The translations under genes were made by a program, and so were the position numbers. Source: Siderastrea radians (lineage: Eukaryota > Cnidaria > Anthozoa > Scleractinia > Rhizangiidae). Taken from it: 64,000 nt of DNA. The stretch covers positions 1,397,901 to 1,461,900 of the forward strand of contig CAXHKT010000183.1 in assembly GCA_964017195.1 (NCBI GenBank). The letters are read 5' to 3'. Under the pieces are notes generated by a model that was not told the DNA's origin, made no database searches, and saw only the letters and a list, made by a program, of their open reading frames with translations. The first letter of the stretch is position 1. Every line of letters begins with the position of its first letter. Positions 13,487 to 26,400 of the stretch are shown here, piece by piece.

Positions 13487-15439
13487 CAGAAAAAACGTTT
13501 ATTGTGTAGAAAAGCGCGATATGTGCGATCCTTAGGGCAAAAACCCCATTTTTGGCCTTCCCAGAGGCTAAAAAGATGTTGTTGACTGAGCAAGGTTGCG
13601 CAAGGCTGTGCACTGGCCTAATAATAATGCAAATCCCTCGGGGCTATCAGAAAAAAACGTTTATTGTGTAGAAAAGCGCGATATGTGCGATCCTTAGGGA
13701 AAAAAACCCATTTTTGGCCTTCCCAGAGGCTAAAAAAGGTGTTGTTGACTGAGCAAGGCTGCGCAAGGCTGCGCACTGGCCTAATAATAATGCAAATCCC
13801 TCGGGGCTATCAGAAAAAAACGTTTATTGTGTAGAAAAGCGCGATATGTGCGATCCTTAGGGAAAAAACCCCATTTTTGGCCTTCCCAGAGGCTAAAAAG
13901 ATGTTGTTGACTGAGCAAGGTTGCGCAAGGCTGTGCACTGGCCTAATAATAATGCAAATCCCTCGGGGCTATCAGAAAAAAACGTTTATTGTGTAGAAAA
14001 GCGCGATATGTGCGATCCTTAGGGAAAAAACCCCATTTTTGGCCTTCCCAGAGGCTAAAAAAGGTGTTGTTGACTGAGCAAGGCTGCGCAAGGCTGCGCA
14101 CTGGCCTAATAATAATGCAAATCCCTCGGGGCTATCAGAAAAAAACGTTTATTGTGTAGAAAAACGAGATATGTGCGATCCTTAGGGAAAAAACCCCATT
14201 TTTGGCCTTCCCAGAGGCTAAAGAGATGTTGTTGACTGAGCAAGGCTGCGCAAGGCTGCGCACTGGCCTAATAATAATGCAAATCCCTCGGGGCTATCAG
14301 AAAAAAACGTTTATTGTGTAGAAAAGCGCGATATGTGCGATCCTTAGGGAAAAAACCCCATTTTTGGCCTTCCCAGGGGCTAAAAAATGTGTTGTTGACT
14401 GAGCAAGGCTGCGCAAGGCTGCGCACTGGCCTAATAATAATGCAAATCCCTCGGGGCTATCAGAAAAAAAACGTTTATTGTGTAGAAAAGCGCGATATGT
14501 GCGATCCTTAGGGAAAAAACCCCATTTTTGGCCTTCCCAGAGGCTAAAAAAGGTGTTGTTGACTGAGCAAGGCTGGGCAAGGCTGCGCACTGGCCTAATA
14601 ATAATGCAAATCCCTCGGGGCTATCAGAAAAAAACGTTTATTGTGTAGAAAGTCTGCGATTTTGTCGATAAGGTGGAAAAAAACCCATTTTTGGCCTTCC
14701 CAGAGGCTATAAAAGCTAACTGGCGCTCTCAGCTGCATGCACAAAGCTCCCAAATGCATTCAATCCCTCTGGGACCATCCGAAAAAAATTCCTTTTGTGC
14801 AAAAGTACAAAGAAAACGCGATATGTGCGATCCTTAGGGAAAAAACCCCATGTTGGGGCATTCCCAGAGGCAAAAAAGGTGTTGTTATCTGCTCAATCTG
14901 TCTGCGCAAGGCTGCGCACTGGCCCAATAATAATGCAAATCCCTCGGGGCTATCAGAAAAAAAGTTTATTGTGTAGAAAGTCTGCAATTTTGTCGATAAG
15001 GTGGAAATTTCAGTTTTGAGAGGGGTGGGGTGGGTCCCTCAAAAAAGTGCTGGTTTTGGTGCAACAGCCCCAGCACAAAAGCACCCCAGATCCCGTTGCG
15101 GCACCAAAAACATTCCATTTGGCACTATTTTTATCGAATTTGGCGATACTAAAAAGTGCTGCACTTTTTCAGGGCTTGAATTAGCCCCAAAAAGCAGAAA
15201 AAAGCTAATTGGCGCTCTCAGCTGCATGCACAAAGGTCCCAAATGCATTCAATCCCTCTGGGACCATCCGAAAAATATTCCTTTTGTGCAAAAGCACAAA
15301 GAAGGCGCGATATGTGCGATCCTTAGGGAAAAAACCCCATTTTTGGCCTTCCCAGAGGCTAAAAAAGGTGTTGTTGACTGAGCAAGGCTGCGCAAGGCTG
15401 CGCACTGGCCTAATAATAATGCAAATCCCTCGGGGCTAT
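13487..15439 (+). repeat. 1,953-bp tandem duplication, copy 2
   Basis: Second copy, with the same two-monomer (14625-14953) plus three-monomer (14954-15439) ending. Single-base differences from copy 1 are visible, for example CAACAGCCCC versus CAACGGCCCC near 15064, so it is not simply the same sequence entered twice. Confidence 0.85.
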
Positions 15440-17541
15440 CAGAAAAACGTTTATTGTGTAGAAAAGCGCGATATGTGCGATCCTTAGGGAAAAAACCCCA
15501 TTTTTGGCCTTCCCAGAGGCTAAAAAGATGTTGTTGACTGAGCAAGGCTGCGCAAGGCTGCGCACTGGCCTAATAATAATGCAAATCCCTCGGGGCTATC
15601 AGAAAAAAACGTTTATTGTGTAGAAAAGCGCGATATGTGCGATCCTTAGGGAAAAAACCCCATTTTTGGCCTTCCCAGAGGCTAAAGAGATGTTGTTGAC
15701 TGAGCAAGGCTGCGCAAGGCTGCGCACTGGCCTAATAATAATGCAAATCCCTCGGGGCTATCAGAAAAAAACGTTTATTGTGTAGAAAAGCGCGATATGT
15801 GCGATCCTTAGGGAAAAAACCCCAATTTTAGCCTTCCCAGAGGCTAAAGAGATGTTGTTGACTGAGCAAGGCTGCGCAAGGCTGCGCACTGGTCTAATAA
15901 TAATGCAAATCCCTCGGGGCTATCAGAAAAAAACGTTAATTGTGTAGAAAAGCGCGATATGTGCGATCCTTAGGGAAAAAACCCCATTTTTGGCCTTCCC
16001 AGAGGCTAAAAAGATGTTGTTGACTGAGCAAGGCTGCGCAAGGCTGTGCACTGGCCTAATAATAATGCAAATCCCTCGGGGCTATCAGAAAAAAACGTTT
16101 ATTGTGTAGAAAAGCGCGATATGTGCGATCCTTAGGGAAAAAACCCCATTTTTGGCCTTCCCAGAGGCTAAAAAAGGTGTTGTTGACTGAGCAAGGCTGC
16201 GCAAGGCTGCGCACTGGCCTAATAATAATGCAAATCCCTCGGGGCTATCAGAAAAAAAACGTTTATTGTGTAGAAAAGCGCGATATGTGCGATCGTTAGG
16301 GAAAAAACCCCATTTTTGGCCTTCCCAGAGGCTAAAAAAGGTGTTGTTGACTGAGCAAGGCTGCGCAAGGCTGCGCACTGGCCTAATAATAATGCAAATC
16401 CCTCGGGGCTATCAGAAAAAAACGTTTATTGTGTAGAAAGTCTGCGATTTTGTCGATAAGGTGGAAAAAACCCCATTTTTGGCCTTCCCAGAGGCTAAAA
16501 AGATGTTGTTGACTGAGCAAGGCTGCGCAAGGCTGCGCACTGGCCTAATAATAATGCAAATCCCTCGGGGCTATCAGAAAAAAACGTTTATTGTGTAGAA
16601 AAGCGCGATATGTGCGATCCTTAGGGAAAAAACCCCATTTTTGGCCTTCCCAGAGGCTCAAAAAGGTGCTGTTGACTGAGCAAGGCTGCTCAAGGCTGCG
16701 CACTGGCCTAATAATAATGCAAATCCCTCGGGGCTATCAGAAAAAAACGTTTATGGTGTAGAAAAGCGCGATATGTGCGATTCTTAGGGAAAAAAACCCA
16801 TTTTTGGCCTTCCCAGAGGCTAAAAAGATGTTGTTGACTGAGCAAGGCTGCGCAAGGCTGCGCACTGGCCTAATAATAATGCAAATCCCTCGGGGCTATC
16901 AGAAAAAAACGTTTATTGTGTAGAAAAGCGCGATATGTGCGATCCTTAGGGAAAAAAACCCATTTTTGGCCTTCCCAGAGGCTAAAAAAGGTGTTGTTGA
17001 CTGAGCAAGGCTGCGCAAGGCTGCGCACTGGCCTAATAATAATGCAAATCCCTCGGGGCTATCAGAAAAAAACGTTTATTGTGTAGAAAAGCGCGATATG
17101 TGCGATCCTTAGGAAAAAAAACCCATTTTTGGCCTTCCCAGAACCTAAAAAGATGTTGTTGACTGAGCAAGGCTGCGCAAGGCTGCGCACTGGCCTAATA
17201 ATAATGCAAATCCCTCGGGGCTATCAGAAAAAAACGTTTATGGTGTAGAAAAGCGCGATATGTGCGATCCTTAGAAAAAAAAACCCATTTTTGGCCTTCC
17301 CAGAGGCTAAAAAAGGTGTTGTTGACTGAGCAAGGCTGCGCAAGGCTGCGCACTGGCCTAATAATAATGCAAATCCCTCGGGGCTATCAGAAAAAAAACG
17401 TTTATTCTGTAGAAAAGCGCGACATGTGCGATCCTTAGGGAAAAAACCCCATTTTTGGCCTTCCCAGAGGCTAAAAAAGGTGTTGTTGACTGAGCAAGGC
17501 TGCGCACTGGCCTAATAATAATGCAAATCCCTCGGGGCTAT

Positions 17542-17870
17542 CAGAAAAAAACGTTTATTGTGTAGAAAGTCTGCGATTTTGTCGATAAGGTGGAAAAAAC
17601 CCCATTTTTGGCCTTCCCAGAGGCTATAAAAGCTAACTGGCGCTCTCAGCTGCATGCACAAAGCTCCCAAATGCATTCAATCCCTCTGGGACCATCCGAA
17701 AAAAATTCCTTTTGTGCAAAAGTACAAAGAAAGCGCGATATGTGCGATCCTTAGGGAAAAAACCCCATTTTGGGGCATTCCCAGAGGCAAAAAAGGTGTT
17801 GTTATCTGCGCAATCTGTCTGCGCAAGGCTGCGCACTGGCCCAATAATAATGCAAATCCCTCGGGGCTAT
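17542..17870 (+). repeat. Satellite A two-monomer unit
   Basis: Third instance of the 329-bp class. It precedes a three-monomer unit that is broken off by the strand switch at 18,286. Confidence 0.88.
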
Positions 17871-18285
17871 CAGAAAAAAAAGTTTATTGTGTAGAAAGTC
17901 TGCAATTTTGTCGATAAGGTGGAAATTTCAGTTTTGAGAGGGGTGGGGTGGGTCCCTCAAAAAAGTGCTGGTTTTGGTGCAACGGCCCCAGCACAAAAGC
18001 ACCCTAGATCCCGTTGCGGCACCAAAAAACATTCCATTTGGCACTATTTTTATCGAATTTGGCGATACTAAAAAGTGCTGCACTTTTTCAGGGCTTGAAT
18101 TAGCCCCAAAAAGCAGAAAAAAGCTAATTGGCGCTCTCAGCTGCATGCACAAAGGTCCCAAATGCATTCAATCCCTCTGGGACCATCCGAAAAAAATTCC
18201 TTTTGTGCAAAAGCACAAAGAAGGCGCGATATGTGCGATCCTTAGGGAAAAAACCCCATTTTTGGCCTTCCCAGAGGCTAAAAAA
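17871..18285 (+). repeat. Truncated three-monomer unit at the strand switch
   Basis: Matches the long unit from its first base until GAGGCTAAAAAA, then stops. The sequence continues as the reverse complement of another satellite A monomer. Confidence 0.88.
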
Positions 18286-18307
18286 GGCCAAAAATGGGGT
18301 TTTTTCC
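18246..18307. repeat. Perfect 22-bp inverted repeat at orientation switch
   Basis: 18246-18267 and 18286-18307 are exact reverse complements separated by 18 bases. Left of it satellite A runs on plus, right of it on minus. The right arm continues as the reverse of the GTCGATAAGATGG-type monomer, so the two sides join different monomer variants. Confidence 0.93.
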
Positions 18308-18710
18308 ATCTTATCGACAAAATCGCAGACTTTCTACACAATAAACGTTTTTTTCTGATAGCCCCGAGGGATTTGCATTATTATTAGGCCAGTGCGCAGC
18401 CTTGCGCAGCCTTGCTCAGTCAACAACACCTTTTTTAGCCTCTGGGAAGGCCAAAAATGGGGTTTTTTCCCTAAGGATCGCACATATCGCGCTTTTCTAC
18501 ACAATAAACGTTTTTTTCTGATAGCCCCAAGGGGTTTGCATTATTATTAGGCCAGTGCGCAGCCTTGCGCAGCCTTGCTCAGTCAACAACATCTTTTTAG
18601 CCTCTGGGAAGGCCAAAAATGGGGTTTTTTCCCTAAGGATCGCACATATCGCGCTTTTCTACACAATAAACGTTTTTTTCTGATAGCCCCGAGGGATTTG
18701 CATTATTATT
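18286..18710 (-). repeat. Satellite A1, reversed block
   Basis: About 2.6 monomers in reverse orientation, ending with GGGATTTGCATTATTATT, where satellite B starts. Confidence 0.93.
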
Positions 18711-19602
18711 TGACCCATGGGTTCATTATAGAACGTTGTTTAAACCCAGTGAAAACTCTTGCGAACTAGCGGGACATGGTTGTTGTTGCATGAGTAATAA
18801 TGAAAACTAATTTGACCCATGGGTTCATCATAGAACTTTGTTTAAACCCAGTGAAAACTCTTGGAATCTAGCGGGACATGGTGGGCAGAGCTTCAATGGC
18901 ATGGCTTCAATTTGACCCATGGGTTCATGCTAGTAATTTGTTGAACAAATTCCTAGGATGAACCCATGGGTCAATTAAGTTCCAGGTACCATTGAAGCTC
19001 TGCCCATCAAATCTCGTTACTTCCCAAGAGTTTGTAATGGGTTTAAACAAATTACTAGCATGAACCCATGGTTCAAATAAGTTCCCGGTACCATTGAACC
19101 TCTGCCCATCAAATCCCACGGGGTTTAAACAAATTGCTAGGATGAACCCATGGGTCGAATTAGTTTCTAATATTATTTCCAATATCACCAAAGCTATGCC
19201 AACCATGTCCTGGGTTTAAACAAATTCCTAGGATGAACCCATGGGTCAATTAAGTTCCAGGTACCATTGAAGCTCTGCCCATCAAATATCGTTACTTCCC
19301 AAGAGTTTGTAATGGGCTTAAACAAATTACTAGCATGAACCCATGGTTCAAATAAGTTCCCGGTACCATTGAAGCTCTGCCCACCAAGTTGCGTTAGTTC
19401 CCAAGAGTTTTCACGGGGTTTAAGCAAATTGCTAGCATGAACCCATGGGTCGAATAAGTTTCCAATATCACCAAAGCTATGCCAACCATGTCCTGTTAGT
19501 TACCAAGAGTTTTTACTGGATTTCAACAAATTACTAGGATGAACCCATGGGTCAAATAAGTTTGTTGAAATCCAGTAAAAACTCTTGGTAACTAACAGGA
19601 CA
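18711..19602 (+). repeat. Satellite B, left palindrome arm
   Basis: Monomers with the core GACCCATGGGTTCAT, a TTTAAACCC segment and ACTCTTGGGAACTA. This arm is the reverse complement of 19603-20465 with only scattered mismatches. Several monomers here carry GGTACCATTGAAGCTCTGCC or GATTTGATGGGCAGAG variants. Confidence 0.92.
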
Positions 19603-20465
19603 TGGTTGGCATAGCTTGGGAGTTTTTAATGGATTTCAACAAACTTATTTGACCCATGGGTTCATCCTAGTAATTTGTTAAAATCCAGTAAAAACTCTTG
19701 GTAACTAACAGGACATGGTTGGCATAGCTTTGGTGATATTGGAAACTTATTCGACCCTTGGGTTCATGCTAGCAATTTGCTTAAACCCCGTGAAAACTCT
19801 TGGGAACTAACGCAACTTGGTGGGCAGAGCTTCAATGGTACCGGGAACTTATTTGAACCATGGGTTCATGCTAGTAATTTGTTTAAACCCATTACAAACT
19901 CTTGGGAAGTAACGATATTTGATGGGCAGAGCTTCAATGGTACCTGGAACTTAATTGACCCATGGGTTCATCCTAGGAATTTGTTTAAACCCAGGACATG
20001 GTTGGCATAGCTTTGGTGATATTGGAAATAATATTAGAAACTAATTCGACCCATGGGTTCATCCTAGCAATTTGTTTAAACCCCGTGGGATTTGATGGGC
20101 AGAGGTTCAATGGTACCGGGAACTTATTTGAACCATGGGTTCATGCTAGTAATTTGTTTAAACCCATTACAAACTCTTGGGAAGTAACGAGATTTGATGG
20201 GCAGAGCTTCAATGGTACCTGGAACTTAATTGACCCATGGGTTCATCCTAGGAATTTGTTCAACAAATTACTAGCATGAACCCATGGGTCAAATTGAAGC
20301 CATGCCATTGAAGCTCTGCCCACCATGTCCCGCTAGTTCCCAAGAGTTTTCACTGGGTTTAAACAAAGTTCTATGATGAACCCATGGGTCAAATTAGTTT
20401 TCATTATTACTCATGCAACAACAACCATGTCCCGCTAGTTCCCAAGAGTTTTCACTGGGTTTAAA
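18740..20465. repeat. Large palindrome of satellite B centred near 19,602
   Basis: Arms of about 860 bp are mirror images about 19,602/19,603. For example 19557-19584 mirrors 19621-19648, and rare variants at 18925-19206 reappear in reverse at 19998-20279. Only about 36 bases at the centre are unpaired. Beyond about 18,740 and 20,465 the arms keep the monomer register but become different variants. Confidence 0.9.
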
Positions 20466-23400
20466 CAAATTCCTGGGATGAACCCATGGGTCCAATTAGT
20501 TTCCAATATCACCCAAGCTATGCCAACCATGTCCTGTTAGTTCCCAAGAGTTTTCACTGCGTTTAAACAAAGTTCTATGATGCACCCATGGGTCGAATAA
20601 GTTTCCGGTACCATTGAAGCTCTGCCCACCAAGTCCCGTTAGTTCCCAAGACTTTCCACGGGGTTTACACAAATTCCTAGGATGAACCCATGGGTCGAAT
20701 TAGTTTCCAATATCACCAGAGCAATGCCAACCATGTCCTGTTAGTTACCAAGAGTTTTTACTGGATTTCATAAAATTACTAGCATGCACCCATGGGTCGA
20801 TCATATCACCCAAGCTATGCCAACCATGTCCTGTTAGTTCATAAGAGTTTTTACTGGATTTCAACAAATTACTAGCATGAACCCATGGGTCGACCATATC
20901 ATACAAGCTATGCCAACGATGTCCTGTTAGTTCCCAGGAGTTTTTACTGGATTTCAACAAATTACTAGCATGAACCCATGGTTCAAATAAGTTCCCGGTA
21001 CCATTGAAGCTCTGCTCACCAAGTTGCGTTAGTTCCCAAGAGTTTTCACGGGGTTTAAGCAAATTGCTAGCATGAACCCATGGGTCGAATAAGTTTCCAA
21101 TATCACCAAAGCTATGCCAACCATGTCCTTTTAGTTGCCAAGAGTTTTTACTGGATTTCAACAAATTACTAGCATGAACCCATGGGTCAAACATATCACC
21201 CAAGCTATGCCAACCATGTCCTGTTAGTTACCAGGAGTTTTTACTGGATTTCAACAAATTACTAGCATGAACCCATGGGTCAACCATATCACCCAAGCTA
21301 TGAAAACCATGTCCTGTTAGTTACCAAGAGTTTTTACTGGATTTCATCAAATTACTAGCATGAACCCATGGGTCAAATTCCTAGGATGAACCCATGGGTC
21401 CAATTAGTTTCCAATATCACTAGAACTATGCCAACCGTGTCCTGTTAGTTCCCAAGAGTTTTTACTGGATTTCAACAAATTACTAGCATGAACCCATGGG
21501 TCAAATTAGTTTCCAATATCACCAAAGCTATGCCAACCATGTCCTGTTAGTTCCCAAGAGATTTTACTGGATTTCAATAAATTACTAGCATGAACCCATG
21601 GGTCAAATTGAAGCCATGCCATTGAAGCTCTGCCCACCATGTCCCGCTAGTTCCCAAGAGTTTTCACTGGGTTTAAACAAAGTTCTATAATGAACCCATG
21701 GGTCAAATTAGTTTTCATTATTACTCATGCAACAACAACCATGTCCCGCTAGTTCCCAAGAGTTTTCACTGGATTTAAACAAATTCCTGGGATGAACCCA
21801 TGGGTCCAATTAGTTTCCAATATCACCCAAGCTATGCCAACCATGTCCTGTTAGTTCCCAAGAGTTTTCACTGCGTTTAAACAAAGTTCTATGATGCAAC
21901 CATGGGTCAAATAAGTTTCCGGTACCATTAAAGCTCTGCCCACCAAGTCCCGTTAGTTCCCAAGACTTTCCACGGGGTTTACACAAATTCCTAGGATGAA
22001 CCCATGGGTCGAATTAGTTTCCAATATCACCCAAGCTATGCCAACCATGTCCTGTTAGTTGCCAAGAGTTTTTACTGGATTTCAACAAATTACTAGCATG
22101 AACCCATGGATCGACCATATCATACAAGCTATGCCAACGATGTCCTGTTAGTTCCCAGGAGATTTTACTGGATTTCAACAAATTACTAGCATGAACCCAT
22201 GGGTCAACCATATCACCCAAGCTATGCCAACCATGTCCCGTTAGTTCCCAAGACATTCCACGGGGTTTACACAAATTCCTAGGATGAACCCATGGGTCGA
22301 ATTATAGTTTCCAATATCACCAGCGCAATTCCAACCATGTCCTGTTAGTTACCAAGAGTTTTTACTGAATTTCATCAAATTACTAGCATGCACCCATGGG
22401 TCGATCATATCACCCAAGCTATGCCAACCATGTCCTGTTAGTTGCCAAGAGTTTTTACTGGATTTCATCAAATTACTAGCATGAACCCATGGGTCAAATT
22501 CCTAGGATGAACCCATGGGTCGAATTAGTTTCCAATATCACTAGAGCTATGCCAACCATGTCCTGTTAGTTACCAAGAGTTTTTACTGGATTTCATCAAA
22601 TTACTAGCATGAACCCATGGGTCAAATTCCTAGGATGAACCCATGGGTCGAATTAGTTTCCAATATCACTAGAGCTATGCCAACCATGTCCTGTTAGTTC
22701 CCAAGAGTTTTTACTGGATTTCAACAAATTACTAGCATGAACCCATGGGTCAAATTAGTTTCCAATATCACCAAAGCTATGCCAACCATGTCCTGTTAGT
22801 TCCCAAGAGATTTTACTGGATTTCAATAAATTACTAGCATGAACCCATAGGTCAAATTGAAGCCATGCCATTGAAGGTCTGCCCACCATGTCCCGCTAGT
22901 TCCCAAGAGTTTTCACTGGGTTTAAACAACGTTCTATGATGAACCCATGGGTCAAATTAGTTTTCTGTATCAGTCAAGCTACACCAACCCTAGTTCCCAG
23001 GAGTTTTTACTGGGTTTAAACAAAGTTCTATGATGAACCCATGGGTCCAATTAGTTTCCAATATCACCCAAGCTATGCCAACCATGTCTTGTTAGTTCCC
23101 AAGAGTTTTCACTGGGCTTAAACAAAGTTCTATGATGAACCCATGGGTCAAATAAGTTTCCTGTACCATTGAACCTCTGCCCACCAAGGCCCGTTAGTTC
23201 CCAAGACTTTCTACGGGGTTTACACAAATTCCTAGGATGAACCCATGGGTCGAATTAGTTTCCAATATAACCAGAGCTATGCCAACCATGTCCTGTTAGT
23301 TCCCAAGAGATTTTACTGGATTTTAATAAATTACTAGCATGAACCCATGGGTCAAATTGAAGCCATGCCATTGAAGCTCTGCCCACCATGTCCCGCTAGT

Positions 23401-26400
23401 TCCCAAGAGTTTTCAGTGGGTTTAAACAACGTTCTATAATGAGCCCATGGGTCAAATTAGTTTTTATTATTACTCATGCAACAACACCTATGTCCCGCTA
23501 GTTCCCAAGAGTTTTCACTGGGTTTAAACAAAGTTCTATGATGAACCCATGGGTCAAATTAGTTTTCATTATTACTCATGCAACAACAACCATGTCCCGC
23601 TAGTTCCCAAGAGTTTTCACTGGATTTAAACAAATTCCTGGGATGAACCCATGGGTCCAATTAGTTTCCAATATCACCCAAGCTATGCCAACCATGTCCT
23701 GTTAGTTCCCAAGAGTTTTCACTGCGTTTAAACAAAGTTCTATGATGCAACCATGGGTCAAATAAGTTTCCGGTACCATTGAAGCTCTGCCCACCAAGTC
23801 CCGTTAGTTCCCAAGACTTTCCACGGGGTTTACACAAATTCCTAGGATGAACCCATGGGTCGAATTAGTTTCCAATATCACCAGAGCAATGCCAACCATG
23901 TCCTGTTAGTTACCAAGAGTTTTTACTGGATTTCATCAAATTACTAGCATGCACCCATGGGTCGATCATAGCACCCAAGCTATGCCAACCATGTCCTGTT
24001 AGTTACCAGGAGTTTTTACTGGATTTCAACAAATTACTAGCATGAACCCATGGGTCAACCATATCACCCAAGCTTTGCCAACCTTGTCCTGTTAGTTACC
24101 AAGAGTTTTTACTGGATTTCATCAAATTACTAGCATGAACCCATGGGTCAAATTCCTAGGATGAACCCATGGGTCGAATTAGTTTCCAATATCACTAGAG
24201 CTATGCCAACCATGTCCTGTTAGTTCCCAAGAGTTTTTACTGGATTTCAACAAATTACTAGCATGAACCCATGGGTCAAATTAGTTTCCAATATCACCAA
24301 AGCTATGCCAACCATGTCCTGTTAGTTCCCAAGAGATTTTACTGGATTTAAATAAACTACTAGCATGAACCCATGGGTCAAATTGAAGCCATACCATTGA
24401 AGCTCTGCCCACCATGTCCCGCTAGTTCCCAAGAGTTTTCACTGGGTTCAAACAACGTTCTATAATGAACCCATGGGTCAAATTAGTTTTCATTATTACT
24501 CATGCCACAACACCCATGTCCCGCTAGTTCCCAAGAGTTTTCACTGGGTTTAAACAAAGTTCTATGATGAACCCATGGGTCAAATTAGTTTTCATTATTA
24601 CTCATGCAACAACAACCATGTCCTGCTAGTTCCCAAGAGTTTTCACTGGGTTTAAAAAACGTTCTATAGTGCACCCATGGGTCAAATTAGTTTTCATTAT
24701 TACTCATGCAACAACACCTATGTCCCGCTAGTTCCCAAGAGTTTTCACTGGGTTTAAACAAAGTTCTATGATGAACCCATGGGTCAAATTAGTTTTCATT
24801 ATTACTCATGCAACAACAACCATGTCCCGCTAGTTCCCAAGAGTTTTCACTGGATTTAAACAAATTCCTGGGATGAACCCATGGGTCCAATTAGTTTCCA
24901 ATATCACCCAAGCTATGCCAACCATGTCCTGTTAGTTCCCAAGAGTTTTCACTGCGTTTAAACAAAGTTCTATGATGCAACCATGGGTCAAATAAGTTTC
25001 CGATACCATTGAAGCTCTGCCCACCAAGTCCCGTTAGTTCCCAAGACTTTCCACGGGGTTTACACAAATTCCTAGGATGAACCCATGGGTCGAATTAGTT
25101 TCCAATATCACCAGAGCAATGCCAACCATGTCCTGTTAGTTACCAAGAGTTTTTACTGGATTTCATCAAATTACTAGCATGCACCCATGGGTCGATCATA
25201 TCACCCAAGCTATGCCAACCATGTCCTGTTAGTTGCCAAGAGTTTTTACTGGATTTCAACAAATTACTAGCATGAACCCATGGGTCAAACATATCACCCA
25301 AGCTATGCCAACCATGTCCTGTTAGTTATCAGGAGTTTTGACTGGATTTCAACAAATTACTAGCATGAACCCATGGGTCAACCATATCACCCAAGCTATG
25401 CCAACCATGTCCTGTTAGTTACCAAGTGTTTTTACTGGATTTCATCAAATTACTAGCATGAACCCATGGGTCAAATTCCTAGGATGAACCCATGGGTCGA
25501 ATTAGTTTCCAATATCACTAGAGCTATGCCAACCATGTCCTGTTAGTTCCCAAGAGTTTTTACTGGATTTCAACAAATTACTAGCATGAACCCATGGGTC
25601 AAATTAGTTTCCAATATCACCAAAGCTATGCCAACCATGTCCTGTTAGTTCCCAAGAGATTTTACTGGATTTCAATAAATTACTAGCATGAACCCATGGG
25701 TCAAATTGAAGCCATGCCATTGAAGCTCTGCCCACCATGTCCCGCTAGTTCCCAAGAGTTTTCACTGGGTTTAAACAACGTTCTATAATGAACCCATGGG
25801 TCAAATTAGTTTTCATTATTACTCATGCCACAACACCCATGTCCCGCTAGTTCCCAAGAGTTTTCACTGGGTTTAAACAAAGTTCTATGATGAACCCATG
25901 GGTCAAATTAGTTTTCATTATTACTCATGCAACAACAACCATGTCCTGCTAGTTCCCAAGAGTTTTCACTGGGTTTACACAACGTTCTATAATGAACCCA
26001 TGGGTCAAATTAGTTTTCATTATTACTCATGCAACAACACCCATGTCATGCTAGTTCCCAAGAGTTTTCACTGGGTTTAAACAAAGTTCTATGATGAACC
26101 CATGGGTCAAATTAGTTTTCATTATTACTCATGCAACAACAACCATGTCCCGCTAGTTCCCAAGAGTTTTCACTGGATTTAAACAAATTCCTGGGATGAA
26201 CCCATGGGTCCAATTAGTTTCCAATATCACCCAAGCTATGCCAACCATGTCCTGTTAGTTCCCAAGAGTTTTCACTGCGTTTAAACAAAGTTCTATGATG
26301 CACCCATGGGTCAAATAAGTTTCCGGTACCATTGAAGCTCTGCCCACCAAGTCCCGTTAGTTCCCAAGACTTTCCACGGGGTTTACACAAATTCCTAGGA

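Larger units (their letters stand above)
1..18285 (+). repeat. Satellite A, subfamily A1, tandem array
   Basis: Head-to-tail array of a monomer of about 163 bp (for example 1461-1623 and 1624-1787), about 112 monomer equivalents. In order each monomer holds an A-tract after CAG, TTTATTGTGTAGAAAA, GCGCGATATGTGCGATCC, TTAGGGAAAAAACCCC, ATTTTTGGCC, TTCCCAGAGGCT, GTTGACTGAG, a 10-bp motif GCAAGGCTGC usually twice, AATAATAATGCAAATCC and CTCGGGGCTAT. A1 is recognised by GTTGACTGAG, ATGCAAAT and CCCTCGGGG. Copies differ by only a few bases. The period is in the range typical of animal centromeric or pericentromeric satellites; that role is inference. No gene lies in it. Confidence 0.97.

Noticed and set aside
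1..18285. TTAGGG in each monomer as telomere sequence
   Set aside because: It occurs once per 163 bp as part of CCTTAGGGAAAA and never in tandem.
1..18285. CRISPR-like regular repeats
   Set aside because: Continuous tandem repetition with no unique spacers, in eukaryotic-looking DNA.
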